This document shows positions 8,983 through 15,350 of a DNA stretch of 27,789 nucleotides, piece after piece. The position numbers and the translations under genes are program-made. Positions within the stretch are counted from its first letter, which is position 1, and each line of letters opens with the position of its first letter. Location: the IMG/VR virus record IMGVR_UViG_3300031951_000974, positions 1 to 27,789 of that record. One strand, 5' to 3'. This DNA comes from a virus. The notes below the pieces were generated by a model, which saw nothing but the letters and a program-made list of their open reading frames with translations, did not search any database and was not told the origin of the DNA.

Positions 8983-9025
8983 TTCAAAATATTTTTTGTA
9001 TATTAACAAATTAAAATAAAACATA

Positions 9026-10780
9026 ATGGCCGATACATCAATTTTTACAAGACTAAAAAAGTTATTTTCAACCAACACGATAGTTAGGAAAACACCTAAA
9101 GGAGTCAAAGTTATTGATACCGATGAGTATCAAAACATGACAACAAACCTAGTTGATAGGTTTTTAAAAATGCGTGTCACCAACCAATCTAATTTAGGTA
9201 CGGTTGAATCATCAATGGCATATCAACAAATTAGAATAGATTTGTTTAGAGATTATGATTCTATGGATCATGACCCAATTATCAGTTCCGCTTTAGACTT
9301 GTATGCCGATGAATGTACTGCAAAGAATGAATTCGGAAGTGTATTGAAAATACATCATCCCGATGATAAGGTTAAACAAATTCTTGAAAATTTATTTTAT
9401 GATATAATTAATGTTGAGTTTAATCTTTGGCCATGGACTCGTAATCTTGTAAAGTATGGAGACCTGTTTCTTCAATTAGAGATGGCGCCTGAAATTGGTA
9501 TAATTGATGTAAGACCACTATCCGTATATGAGACAAGTCGTATTGAAAACTTTGACCCTAAAAATCCTCAATTAGTAAAGTTTGTTAATGCACCATATCA
9601 AAATCCATATACAACAAGTGCGTTGGGTGCACAGAAAAAAGAATACGAAAATTTTGAGGTAGCACACTTCAGACTATATTCTGATTCAAATTTTCTCCCA
9701 TATGGCAAGTCTATGATTGAAGGATGTCGCCGTGTATGGAAGCAGTTGATGTTAATGGAAGATGCGATGTTGATTCATCGTATTATGAGAGCACCTGAAA
9801 AGAGAATATTTAAAATTGACGTTGGTAATATTCCTCCAAACGAAGTTGATAACTATATGCAAAAAATTATCAACTCATCTAAAAAGACACCATTTGTTGA
9901 TGAAAAAACGGGTGACTACAATTTAAAATTCAATATACAAAACCTCATAGAAGATTATTATATGCCTGTTCGTGGTAGTGATACCGGAACTAGCATAGAT
10001 ACATTAAAGGGTTTGGAGTATAATATGGTAGAAGACATTAATTACCTAAAAGGTAAGTTGATGGCAGCACTTAAAATACCAAAGGCATTTTTGGGATATG
10101 AAGAAGATGTAAATGGAAAAGCAACTTTAGCTGCACAAGATGTTAGATTTGCAAAAACTATAGAACGTATTCAACGCGTAATGATTTCAGAACTTACGAA
10201 GATAGCTATTGTACATTTATATTCACAAGGTATTACAGATTCATCTTTAACAGATTTTAGTCTTGAACTTACTATACCATCAAAAATATATGAGCAAGAA
10301 AGAGTTGAATTATATAGTTCAAAAGTACAGTTAATACAATCCATGCAAGGTACTAAGATGTTTTCAAAAGAATGGATGTATCATACAATCATGGGTATGG
10401 CAAAGGATGAACAAAATGATATAACTCTACAGGTATTAGATGATACAAAACAAGCATTCCGATTATCACAAATAGAAACTCAAGGTGTAGACCCAGCTAA
10501 ACCAACGGGAACAGAAGCACCTACGAATGTAGAGGAAGAAATTCAGAAAATAAAGTCTGAGTTAGAAGAGGATGGTAAAGTTGGTCGTCCTAAAGACGCT
10601 GTAAGATACGGAAAAGATGACCATCCCATGGGAAGAGACCCATTAGGAATTAAGACTTTGAAGCAAAAAGAGGGTTCTGTTAACTATAAACCGAGAAAAA
10701 GCTATTACGAAGAAATATTTAAAGATATGGAAGGTAATAGAAAAAAGATTATATTAACGGAAAATACGACTAAAAAGTAA
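9026..10780 (+). CDS. gp20: Portal vertex protein (T4 gp20-like)
   Basis: This 584-residue protein forms the dodecameric portal through which DNA enters and leaves; it also nucleates prohead assembly and docks the terminase and neck. Family features visible are DPIISSALDLYADECT near residue 85, the WPWTRNLVKYGDLFLQ segment near 135, and the long helical stem and crown region around ALKIPKAFLGYEEDVNGKAT with AAQDVRFAKTIERIQ near 355-385. The C-terminal about 90 residues are charged and low in complexity (VGRPKDAVRYGKDDHP). Length is close to T4 gp20 (524) with a small C-terminal addition. The start ATGG has an A-rich leader (AAATAAAACATA) and no Shine-Dalgarno sequence. Confidence 0.96.
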   Translation: MADTSIFTRLKKLFSTNTIVRKTPKGVKVIDTDEYQNMTTNLVDRFLKMRVTNQSNLGTVESSMAYQQIRIDLFRDYDSMDHDPIISSALDLYADECTAKNEFGSVLKIHHPDDKVKQILENLFYDIINVEFNLWPWTRNLVKYGDLFLQLEMAPEIGIIDVRPLSVYETSRIENFDPKNPQLVKFVNAPYQNPYTTSALGAQKKEYENFEVAHFRLYSDSNFLPYGKSMIEGCRRVWKQLMLMEDAMLIHRIMRAPEKRIFKIDVGNIPPNEVDNYMQKIINSSKKTPFVDEKTGDYNLKFNIQNLIEDYYMPVRGSDTGTSIDTLKGLEYNMVEDINYLKGKLMAALKIPKAFLGYEEDVNGKATLAAQDVRFAKTIERIQRVMISELTKIAIVHLYSQGITDSSLTDFSLELTIPSKIYEQERVELYSSKVQLIQSMQGTKMFSKEWMYHTIMGMAKDEQNDITLQVLDDTKQAFRLSQIETQGVDPAKPTGTEAPTNVEEEIQKIKSELEEDGKVGRPKDAVRYGKDDHPMGRDPLGIKTLKQKEGSVNYKPRKSYYEEIFKDMEGNRKKIILTENTTKK

Positions 10781-10796
10781 TAAAGTGATATAAAGA

Positions 10797-10806
10797 TATA
10801 TTTATA
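10797..10806 (+). promoter_or_regulatory. Putative late promoter motif TATATTTATA
   Basis: TATATTTATA lies in the portal-to-next-gene gap, 19 bases before the ATG at 10826. It matches the copies at 5512 and 20191 exactly. Confidence 0.5.
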
Positions 10807-10825
10807 TAGTAGAAATCTATTTTTA

Positions 10826-11695
10826 ATGAAAAAGATAAAGCATTCAAAGTTTAAAAATACGGGCTTCTTGTTTGAACTCTTAGTTAGACAAGTAACGTCA
10901 GATATATTATCTGAAAACCGTTCAATAGCAGAACGTATTCTAAAAGAATATTTCAACTCTAAAAAAGAGTTATCAAAGGAACTAAAGTTATATCAGTTCT
11001 TAGTTAACGAGAAATATGCATCAGAAGTAAAAGCTGAAAAGTTTATAGACACTGTTTGCGAAGCTCGTAAAAAATTAGATGAAAAGAAGTTAGTAAAAGA
11101 AAAGTATAATTTGATTAAAGAAATAAAGTCTAGCTACAACATAGATGATTTTGTAAAGTCTCCCATATCAAATTACAAATTATTAGCTTCTATTTACAAA
11201 ATTTTTGAAAATGCAATAGATAAGGATAATTATAATCCTGTAGACATTTTAAGTGCTAGATTTACTATAACAGAAACTATTATAAATTCATCTGTAAAAA
11301 ATAAAGAATCAAGACTAAAAGACTTAGCTTTAGAAGAATACAAAAAACAAACAGATGATGTTAGGTCTATTACTTACAAATTTTTAGTTGAAAAATTTAA
11401 TGAAAAGTATAAGAATCTAACAAACGAACAAAAAGTACTACTCAGAGAGTACATAAATAATATTAATAACACGGGTAATTTAACAAAATACGTCATTGGT
11501 GAAGTTAATACTTTGTTAAAATCACTCAAAGAAGTACAACCAAAAATAAAAGATAAAGTGACTAAAATAAAGTTATCGGAAACAATAGATAACATAAAAA
11601 AAATAAAATCTACAAAGATTATAAAAGAAAATCACCTATCTGCACTTATGATGGCGTATGAATTGGTTAAAGAACTAAAATCTAAATTGAAATAA
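10826..11695 (+). CDS. Helical head-region protein of unknown function
   Basis: This 289-residue protein is Lys/Glu-rich and almost wholly helical by composition, with no cysteine pairs, membrane segment or catalytic motif that I can see. It begins MKKIKHSKFKNTGFLFELLV and ends in HLSALMMAYELVKELKSKLK. Proteins of this look occur between portal and prohead protease in other environmental T4-type phages, in the place where T4 has its small core proteins gp67 and gp68. A prohead-core or internal-protein role is therefore plausible but inferred from position. It is the first gene after a promoter motif and heads a tightly packed run of small genes to 15176. Confidence 0.55.
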   Translation: MKKIKHSKFKNTGFLFELLVRQVTSDILSENRSIAERILKEYFNSKKELSKELKLYQFLVNEKYASEVKAEKFIDTVCEARKKLDEKKLVKEKYNLIKEIKSSYNIDDFVKSPISNYKLLASIYKIFENAIDKDNYNPVDILSARFTITETIINSSVKNKESRLKDLALEEYKKQTDDVRSITYKFLVEKFNEKYKNLTNEQKVLLREYINNINNTGNLTKYVIGEVNTLLKSLKEVQPKIKDKVTKIKLSETIDNIKKIKSTKIIKENHLSALMMAYELVKELKSKLK

Positions 11696-11696
11696 A

Positions 11697-11954
11697 ATGA
11701 CAAATTATAGAGCGTTTAATGCATTAACTGTTGGTTCCGGTCAAACCGGTTCTTTAGACAGAGCATGGGGAATACTAAGAAGTTCAAGTGGAGCTGGTGT
11801 ACTTTATTTAGAAGCAAAAAGTGGTTCATTAAACAACAGTGTTTATGCACCAAATGTAACTATGTCAATAGCAGACATTGCAGCTGGACAACCATTCCCA
11901 TGTCATGTAAAAAAAGTTGAAGTTTCAGCAGGTACAGTCTATATTTTAGCATAA
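11697..11954 (+). CDS. Small beta-rich protein, possible decoration protein
   Basis: This is an 85-residue protein starting one base after the previous stop (TAAAATG). It is rich in Gly, Ser, Val and Ala, with short strand-like stretches (GVLYLEAKSG, VKKVEVSAGTVYIL) and almost no charge in the first half. A single cysteine lies in PFPCHVKKV. There is no signal peptide or membrane segment. Composition and position suggest a small virion surface or head-decoration protein, but no family is recognised with certainty. Its Ala/Gly/Ser-rich make-up contrasts with the Lys/Glu-rich helical genes on both sides. Confidence 0.5.
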   Translation: MTNYRAFNALTVGSGQTGSLDRAWGILRSSSGAGVLYLEAKSGSLNNSVYAPNVTMSIADIAAGQPFPCHVKKVEVSAGTVYILA

Positions 11955-11955
11955 T

Positions 11956-12525
11956 ATGCCAGCACACTCAGAAGACCAGGCAAAATTAATGAGACTCGTA
12001 AGAGCAGCTCAAAAAGGAAAAGTTAAAGGAATAACTGATCCGGCTAAAACTATGGCTAAGGATATGGATGTTGAAGATGTTGAAGACATGATGACTACCG
12101 AAGATTTATATAAACTAAAAGAATATATTCGTGGTATTGTAAGAGAAATGAATACTACAGCAAATGTTCAGGGATATTTAACACCAAAAGCATTTAGTAA
12201 ACCAGGCTCAGAAAAGAAAAAAGCTAAAAAACAAGCATCTTTAACCGGCTATACAGTAGTTGAAGAAATAAATCAATTAGCAGAAAATCGTTGGTTAGAA
12301 TTGAAAAAAGAAGAATTGCCTGCTAGAGCTAAAATAGGACGTGGTATTTCAAATATAAATAAGCAATTAAATGAAATAGAAAGATTTCTCAATTGGTATG
12401 GTAGGTTGAAGCAAGAAAATGGTATGAGTAATCAAGATTTTTGGAAACGAACAAATCACAATATTTATAAGATAAAAGAGAGACTTATTAAATTAGAACA
12501 ACAACTTAGAAAAATATCAGAATAA
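11956..12525 (+). CDS. Head-associated protein, unknown function
   Basis: This is a 189-residue protein whose start is one base after the previous stop. It begins MPAHSEDQAKLMRLVRAAQK, a type of N-terminus shared by small phage proteins that I recall as starting MPAxSxxQ. A middle segment LYKLKEYIRGIVREMNTT followed by NVQGYLTPKAF also recurs in T4-type environmental phages. The C-terminal third is a predicted coiled coil (IGRGISNINKQLNEIERFL to the end). No catalytic motif is visible. The neighbours are small head genes and the prohead protease, and the LKEYIRGIVRE helix with its LKE and IVRE sites resembles substrates of such proteases. The role is inferred only. Confidence 0.5.
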   Translation: MPAHSEDQAKLMRLVRAAQKGKVKGITDPAKTMAKDMDVEDVEDMMTTEDLYKLKEYIRGIVREMNTTANVQGYLTPKAFSKPGSEKKKAKKQASLTGYTVVEEINQLAENRWLELKKEELPARAKIGRGISNINKQLNEIERFLNWYGRLKQENGMSNQDFWKRTNHNIYKIKERLIKLEQQLRKISE

Positions 12526-12526
12526 T

Positions 12527-12718
12527 ATGAAACTAGAACAACTAAGAGCAGTAATACGTGAGGTAATAAAAGAAGAAGAGGAATATCAAGCTTTCTTTAA
12601 AAAGGCTTTAGATAAAGCAGGAAAGTCAATTACAAAAATGAGTGATGCTGAGAAAAAAGCATTCTTTAATAAAATTGACGCAGCTTGGAAAGGTAAAACC
12701 GAAAATAAGAAAAAGTAA
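12527..12718 (+). CDS. Small protein with capsid-targeting-like N-terminus
   Basis: This 63-residue protein starts MKLEQLRAVIREVIKEEEEY, an amphipathic helix with several (L/I)xE-type sites. It continues with KMSDAEKKAFFNKIDAAWKG, a stretch that I recall from small proteins near head genes of other T4-type phages. T4 internal proteins carry an N-terminal targeting helix of similar length that sends them into the prohead and is cut off by gp21. By analogy this could be a packaged small internal protein. It overlaps the protease start by one base (GTAATG), so the two are probably translationally coupled. Confidence 0.5.
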   Translation: MKLEQLRAVIREVIKEEEEYQAFFKKALDKAGKSITKMSDAEKKAFFNKIDAAWKGKTENKKK

Positions 12719-13314
12719 TGAATAAAAATCTTCTTATAGAAACTCACTTGTTTGAAGCAAAGGTTCAAGAAGAATCTAATGGAACGCTTTTGGTTAAAGG
12801 TATATTACAAAGAGCTGGTGCGCCAAATCAAAATAAGAGACGTTATCCTAAAGAAATACTTGAAAGAGAAGTAAAGAAATATCAACAACTCATAAAGGAA
12901 CGTAGAGCTTTAGGTGAACTTGACCATCCTGAATCTCCGATTATTAACCTTAAAAATGTATCTCATAACATCCGTGAAGTATGGTGGGATGGAGACGATG
13001 TTGTTGGTGTAGTAGAAATATTATCAACACCAGCTGGGAATATTCTTCGTGAACTTATAAAAAATAATATACGATTGGGTATCAGTTCTCGTGGATTGGG
13101 AACAGTAAAAGAAATGCACGATGGTACAGTACTTGTGCAAGAAGATTTTGAGTTAGTTGGATGGGACTTTGTTTCTAATCCATCTACTTATGGTGCTTTT
13201 ATGTCACCTATGAATTTGAAGGAGAGTGTTGAACATAAGACCATGCTTGAAGAATGTGGTAAGTGGTGTAAATCACAAGACCTTATGAGAGAAATACTAA
13301 TAGAATTAAACTAA
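12718..13314 (+). CDS. gp21: Prohead core protease (T4 gp21-like)
   Basis: This 198-residue serine protease of the herpesvirus-assemblin type matures the prohead by cutting scaffold, capsid and internal proteins, usually after (L/I)xE. Visible signatures are NKRRYPKEIL (40-48), the catalytic histidine H70 in GELDHPES, and the serine in GISSRG (123/124), followed by LVGWDFVSNPSTYGAFM. Length is close to T4 gp21 (212). The N-terminus (LLIETHLFEAKVQEES) and the tail (LKESVEHK) offer possible self-cleavage sites. It overlaps the upstream small gene by one base. All key residues are present. Confidence 0.95.
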   Translation: MNKNLLIETHLFEAKVQEESNGTLLVKGILQRAGAPNQNKRRYPKEILEREVKKYQQLIKERRALGELDHPESPIINLKNVSHNIREVWWDGDDVVGVVEILSTPAGNILRELIKNNIRLGISSRGLGTVKEMHDGTVLVQEDFELVGWDFVSNPSTYGAFMSPMNLKESVEHKTMLEECGKWCKSQDLMREILIELN

Positions 13315-13320
13315 TAATAT

Positions 13321-13626
13321 ATGTTAAAATTAAAAGGATTAATATCTGAAGTAGCAGAAGACCCAAAAATAGAAAAATTGATTAAAGACATATCTAAAAA
13401 AACAGATATGAATGACCATACTGCATCTATATTGGTATTAGCAAAATTTTTAAAAGATAATAAATCTGTAAAAATTTTAGATGCTATAAATGATATTCAC
13501 CATATAGAACAAAGTATGCCATACGAATTGGGTAAATATAGAAGTTCAATATTGAATGGTTTGTTAGAAACATTAAAAAATAAGTATGACGCTAATACTT
13601 ATATGAAAGTATCAAGTGCATTTTAA
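13321..13626 (+). CDS. Small helical head-region protein
   Basis: This is a 101-residue protein beginning six bases after the protease stop. It starts MLKLKGLISEVAEDPKIEKL, again a short amphipathic helix with an ISE site, like neighbouring genes. The rest (THTASILVLAKFL-like helix, INDIHHIEQSMPYELGKYRS) is predicted helical, with no recognisable family. Location directly after gp21 and the N-terminus suggest an internal or core protein that the protease cuts. This is inference; no function is assigned. Confidence 0.45.
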   Translation: MLKLKGLISEVAEDPKIEKLIKDISKKTDMNDHTASILVLAKFLKDNKSVKILDAINDIHHIEQSMPYELGKYRSSILNGLLETLKNKYDANTYMKVSSAF

Positions 13627-13639
13627 AATAAATAAAGGT

Positions 13640-14437
13640 ATGAAATTATCATCTCTTGTAAATAAGAAAATAAAAGAAAACAGACTAACTTTAAAAGAGG
13701 AAGGTCTGGAAGATTTAGACGTAAATTTACCAGTACAAGTAACTCGCTTTTTAGATAAAGTGGTGACAGCTATTAAAGGATATAAATTAAATAGAAAAAA
13801 AGAGCAACTTATAGTTGCAAAAATTATAGATGCACTCGGTATGGATAAGCAAGAATTAATGATGGCTATCCAAAAGATAAAGAAAAAAGGTATTTTACAA
13901 AAAGAAGATATTCAAAAATTATCGTCTTTAATAAAAGAATCGGAAGATAATGAAAAACTTCCTAATGAGATAAAAAAGCATTTCCTTGAGATTATATCTA
14001 CTTATGGAAATCATCGTGAAGGCATATCTCGTAAATCAGACATTCGTGAAACAGCAGAAACATTAGGTGCGATAGCAGATGCAGCACAGGAGTATACACT
14101 CCGTGAAGGAGGTGATTGGTTCGACCGTGTTACGATTAAACGTAATATGAAAGAACTAAAATCACTTTGTGAATCTTTTACAAAAGAAGCTATGATAGCT
14201 AAAGAACAAGAACAACGTCTTGAAGCATTATATGAAGATATGGGTCACGTTTTATCACGTTATTTTGAAATAGCTGAAGTATCTGAAGCAGTTATGAAAG
14301 AAAGACTTGGTATAAAAGAAAAAGCACCTGAGGGTTGGGAAAAAACTGTAAAGGCTATGAAAGATGAGCCCGGTGTAGATAATCCTTGGGCATTGGCGCA
14401 TTGGATGAAAGGAAAAGGTTATAAATCTCATAAATAA
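13640..14437 (+). CDS. Head-region protein with capsid-targeting-like N-terminus
   Basis: The ATG at 13640 gives MKLSSLVNKKIKENRLTLKE, a 265-residue product. An in-frame GTG eight codons earlier overlaps the upstream gene and lacks the typical N-terminus, so I reject it. The N-terminal helix ends in LTLKE, a good gp21-type cleavage site. Residues about 25-110 form a helical domain (KKEQLIVAKIIDALGMDKQE). Residues about 115-225 form a second helical domain (SRKSDIRETAETLGAIADAA, GGDWFDRVTIKRNMKELK). The C-terminal 35 residues (PEGWEKTVKAMK, NPWALAHWMKGKGYKSHK) match a short motif that I recall at the ends of unrelated phage structural proteins. A weak AAAGG lies four bases before the ATG, the closest thing to a Shine-Dalgarno in this window. 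Confidence 0.55.
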   Translation: MKLSSLVNKKIKENRLTLKEEGLEDLDVNLPVQVTRFLDKVVTAIKGYKLNRKKEQLIVAKIIDALGMDKQELMMAIQKIKKKGILQKEDIQKLSSLIKESEDNEKLPNEIKKHFLEIISTYGNHREGISRKSDIRETAETLGAIADAAQEYTLREGGDWFDRVTIKRNMKELKSLCESFTKEAMIAKEQEQRLEALYEDMGHVLSRYFEIAEVSEAVMKERLGIKEKAPEGWEKTVKAMKDEPGVDNPWALAHWMKGKGYKSHK

Positions 14438-14439
14438 TA

Positions 14440-14970
14440 ATGGCAACAAATATAAAAGCACTTACTGCAGCAAAAGCAATATTACCAAAAGTATTGGTAA
14501 GTTCATCCGTAGTTATACTTACCGATAGAATGTTTGATGAGTATACTGCTCATTTTTTCTATAGAAGTGCTACTAACTTTTGCAAAGGAGTTGGTTATAA
14601 TAGAGCAGCTGCTTTCTTTGAAAAAGAAGCGGCAAACGAATTAACACACGCCGAGAAGTTACAAAAGTATCTTGTAGATTGGAATGTAACACCAACATTA
14701 CCGGCGGTTAAACCCAACATAGCATTTTCGGGCTTAATTGATATTGTTAATAAGGCTTATCTTTTGGAATATAATCTTTGGGAAAAATACAACGCAGATT
14801 CGCTAAAAGTATTTCAGAACGATTTGTCAACTTTTGATTTTTTACAAGAATTTAGAGAGGGACAGACAAAATCTGTAGCTGAGTATTCCGATTTATTGAA
14901 TGCGGCTCAGTTAATAGACCCTACTAATTTATTAGATGTTTTACACTACGAAGAAATGTATTTTGTATAA
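14440..14970 (+). CDS. Ferritin with complete ferroxidase centre
   Basis: This 176-residue protein has the four-helix ferritin pattern. It aligns without gaps over the key stretches to E. coli FtnA from memory. FDEYTAHFFYRSA matches LELYSSLLYQQM (E34 for E17, Y41 for Y24). ANELTHAEKLQKYL matches QEEMTHMQRLFDYL (E67 for E50, H70 for H53). YLLEYNLWEKYN supplies E110 for E94. STFDFLQEFREGQ matches PTFNFLQWYVSEQ (Q142 for Q127). The A and B iron sites are therefore those of a classical H-type ferritin, while the extra bacterial C site (E49, E126, E129) is lost (N66, G141, K144). The expected role is Fe(II) oxidation and storage, normally in a 24-mer. An N-terminal extension of about 17 residues relative to FtnA is hydrophobic and Ala/Lys-rich. 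The gene overlaps bS21 by one base and lies among head genes, which is unusual. Confidence 0.88.
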   Translation: MATNIKALTAAKAILPKVLVSSSVVILTDRMFDEYTAHFFYRSATNFCKGVGYNRAAAFFEKEAANELTHAEKLQKYLVDWNVTPTLPAVKPNIAFSGLIDIVNKAYLLEYNLWEKYNADSLKVFQNDLSTFDFLQEFREGQTKSVAEYSDLLNAAQLIDPTNLLDVLHYEEMYFV

Positions 14971-15176
14971 TGACTGAAAGAATTGTTGTTAAAGTAGACG
15001 GTGGTAATATAGAAAAAGCCCTACGTCAATGGAAACGAAAGTTTATAACTCAAAAAGTTGTAGAAGAACTTCGTGAAAGAACGGAGTATGTAAAACCATC
15101 TGTTAAACGCAGAACCCAAATAAAAGACGCAGTGTATCGTCAGAAAAAAAGAACACAATCTGAAAAAGATAAATAA
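14970..15176 (+). CDS. rpsU: Ribosomal protein bS21
   Basis: This is a 68-residue basic protein of the bS21 family, a late-assembling small-subunit protein that lies near the 3' end of 16S rRNA and affects initiation. Diagnostic parts are VKVDGGNIEKALRQWKRKF, then VVEELRERTEYVKPSVKRR and QIKDAVYRQKK. The KPSVxxRxQIxxAxYxQ pattern is the type I recall from Bacteroidota, not the KPTTERKR type of Proteobacteria. Length fits the family (60-70). The ATG overlaps the ferritin stop (TAATG), so translation is probably coupled. No Shine-Dalgarno sequence precedes it, although Bacteroidota rpsU genes are reported to carry one for self-regulation. Phage-encoded bS21 is known from pelagiphages and uncultured phages. 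Confidence 0.93.
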   Translation: MTERIVVKVDGGNIEKALRQWKRKFITQKVVEELRERTEYVKPSVKRRTQIKDAVYRQKKRTQSEKDK

Positions 15177-15199
15177 ATCTATCGTTTTCAAAAAAATCT

Positions 15200-15209
15200 T
15201 ATACTTATT
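15200..15209 (+). promoter_or_regulatory. Variant late promoter motif TATACTTATT
   Basis: TATACTTATT lies 23 bases after the bS21 stop and just before a perfect hairpin. It differs from TATACTTATA at the last base. It could drive the scaffold and capsid genes with a long leader; it may also be chance in AT-rich DNA. Confidence 0.3.
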
Positions 15210-15216
15210 GTAAATA

Positions 15217-15245
15217 TCCCACTCCAATGTGGGATTTAATTTTGT
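15217..15245 (+). terminator. Hairpin TCCCAC-TCCAAT-GTGGGA, terminator or 5' leader element
   Basis: A perfect six-base-pair stem (15217-15222 with 15229-15234, extendable by one A-T pair) with a six-base loop is followed by TTTAATTTTG. This could be a rho-independent terminator that ends the portal-to-bS21 unit. If the motif at 15200 is a promoter, the hairpin would instead sit at the very 5' end of the scaffold message, where it could stabilise it. Confidence 0.5.
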
Positions 15246-15260
15246 TGGTTAATGAATACC

Positions 15261-15270
15261 TATTCTTATA
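15261..15270 (+). promoter_or_regulatory. Putative late promoter motif TATTCTTATA
   Basis: TATTCTTATA is a one-mismatch copy of TATACTTATA, 80 bases before the scaffold ATG at 15351. Of the two motif copies in this gap it is the one after the hairpin. Scaffold and capsid genes would be transcribed together from here to the terminator at 18311. Confidence 0.35.
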
Positions 15271-15350
15271 GAGTGACCGAACAACCGACATAAAATTATT
15301 GGAGTCCACAATCTATTGACTTCAGAGAGTAAAACAAACCAATTAACAAA

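Noticed and set aside
13616-13639. GTG start for the 265-residue head protein
   Set aside because: It overlaps the upstream gene; the ATG at 13640 gives an MKLSSL start like neighbouring proteins.
15217-15245. Riboswitch for iron controlling the ferritin region
   Set aside because: The hairpin is downstream of ferritin and bS21, is too small, and shows no aptamer-like conserved core.
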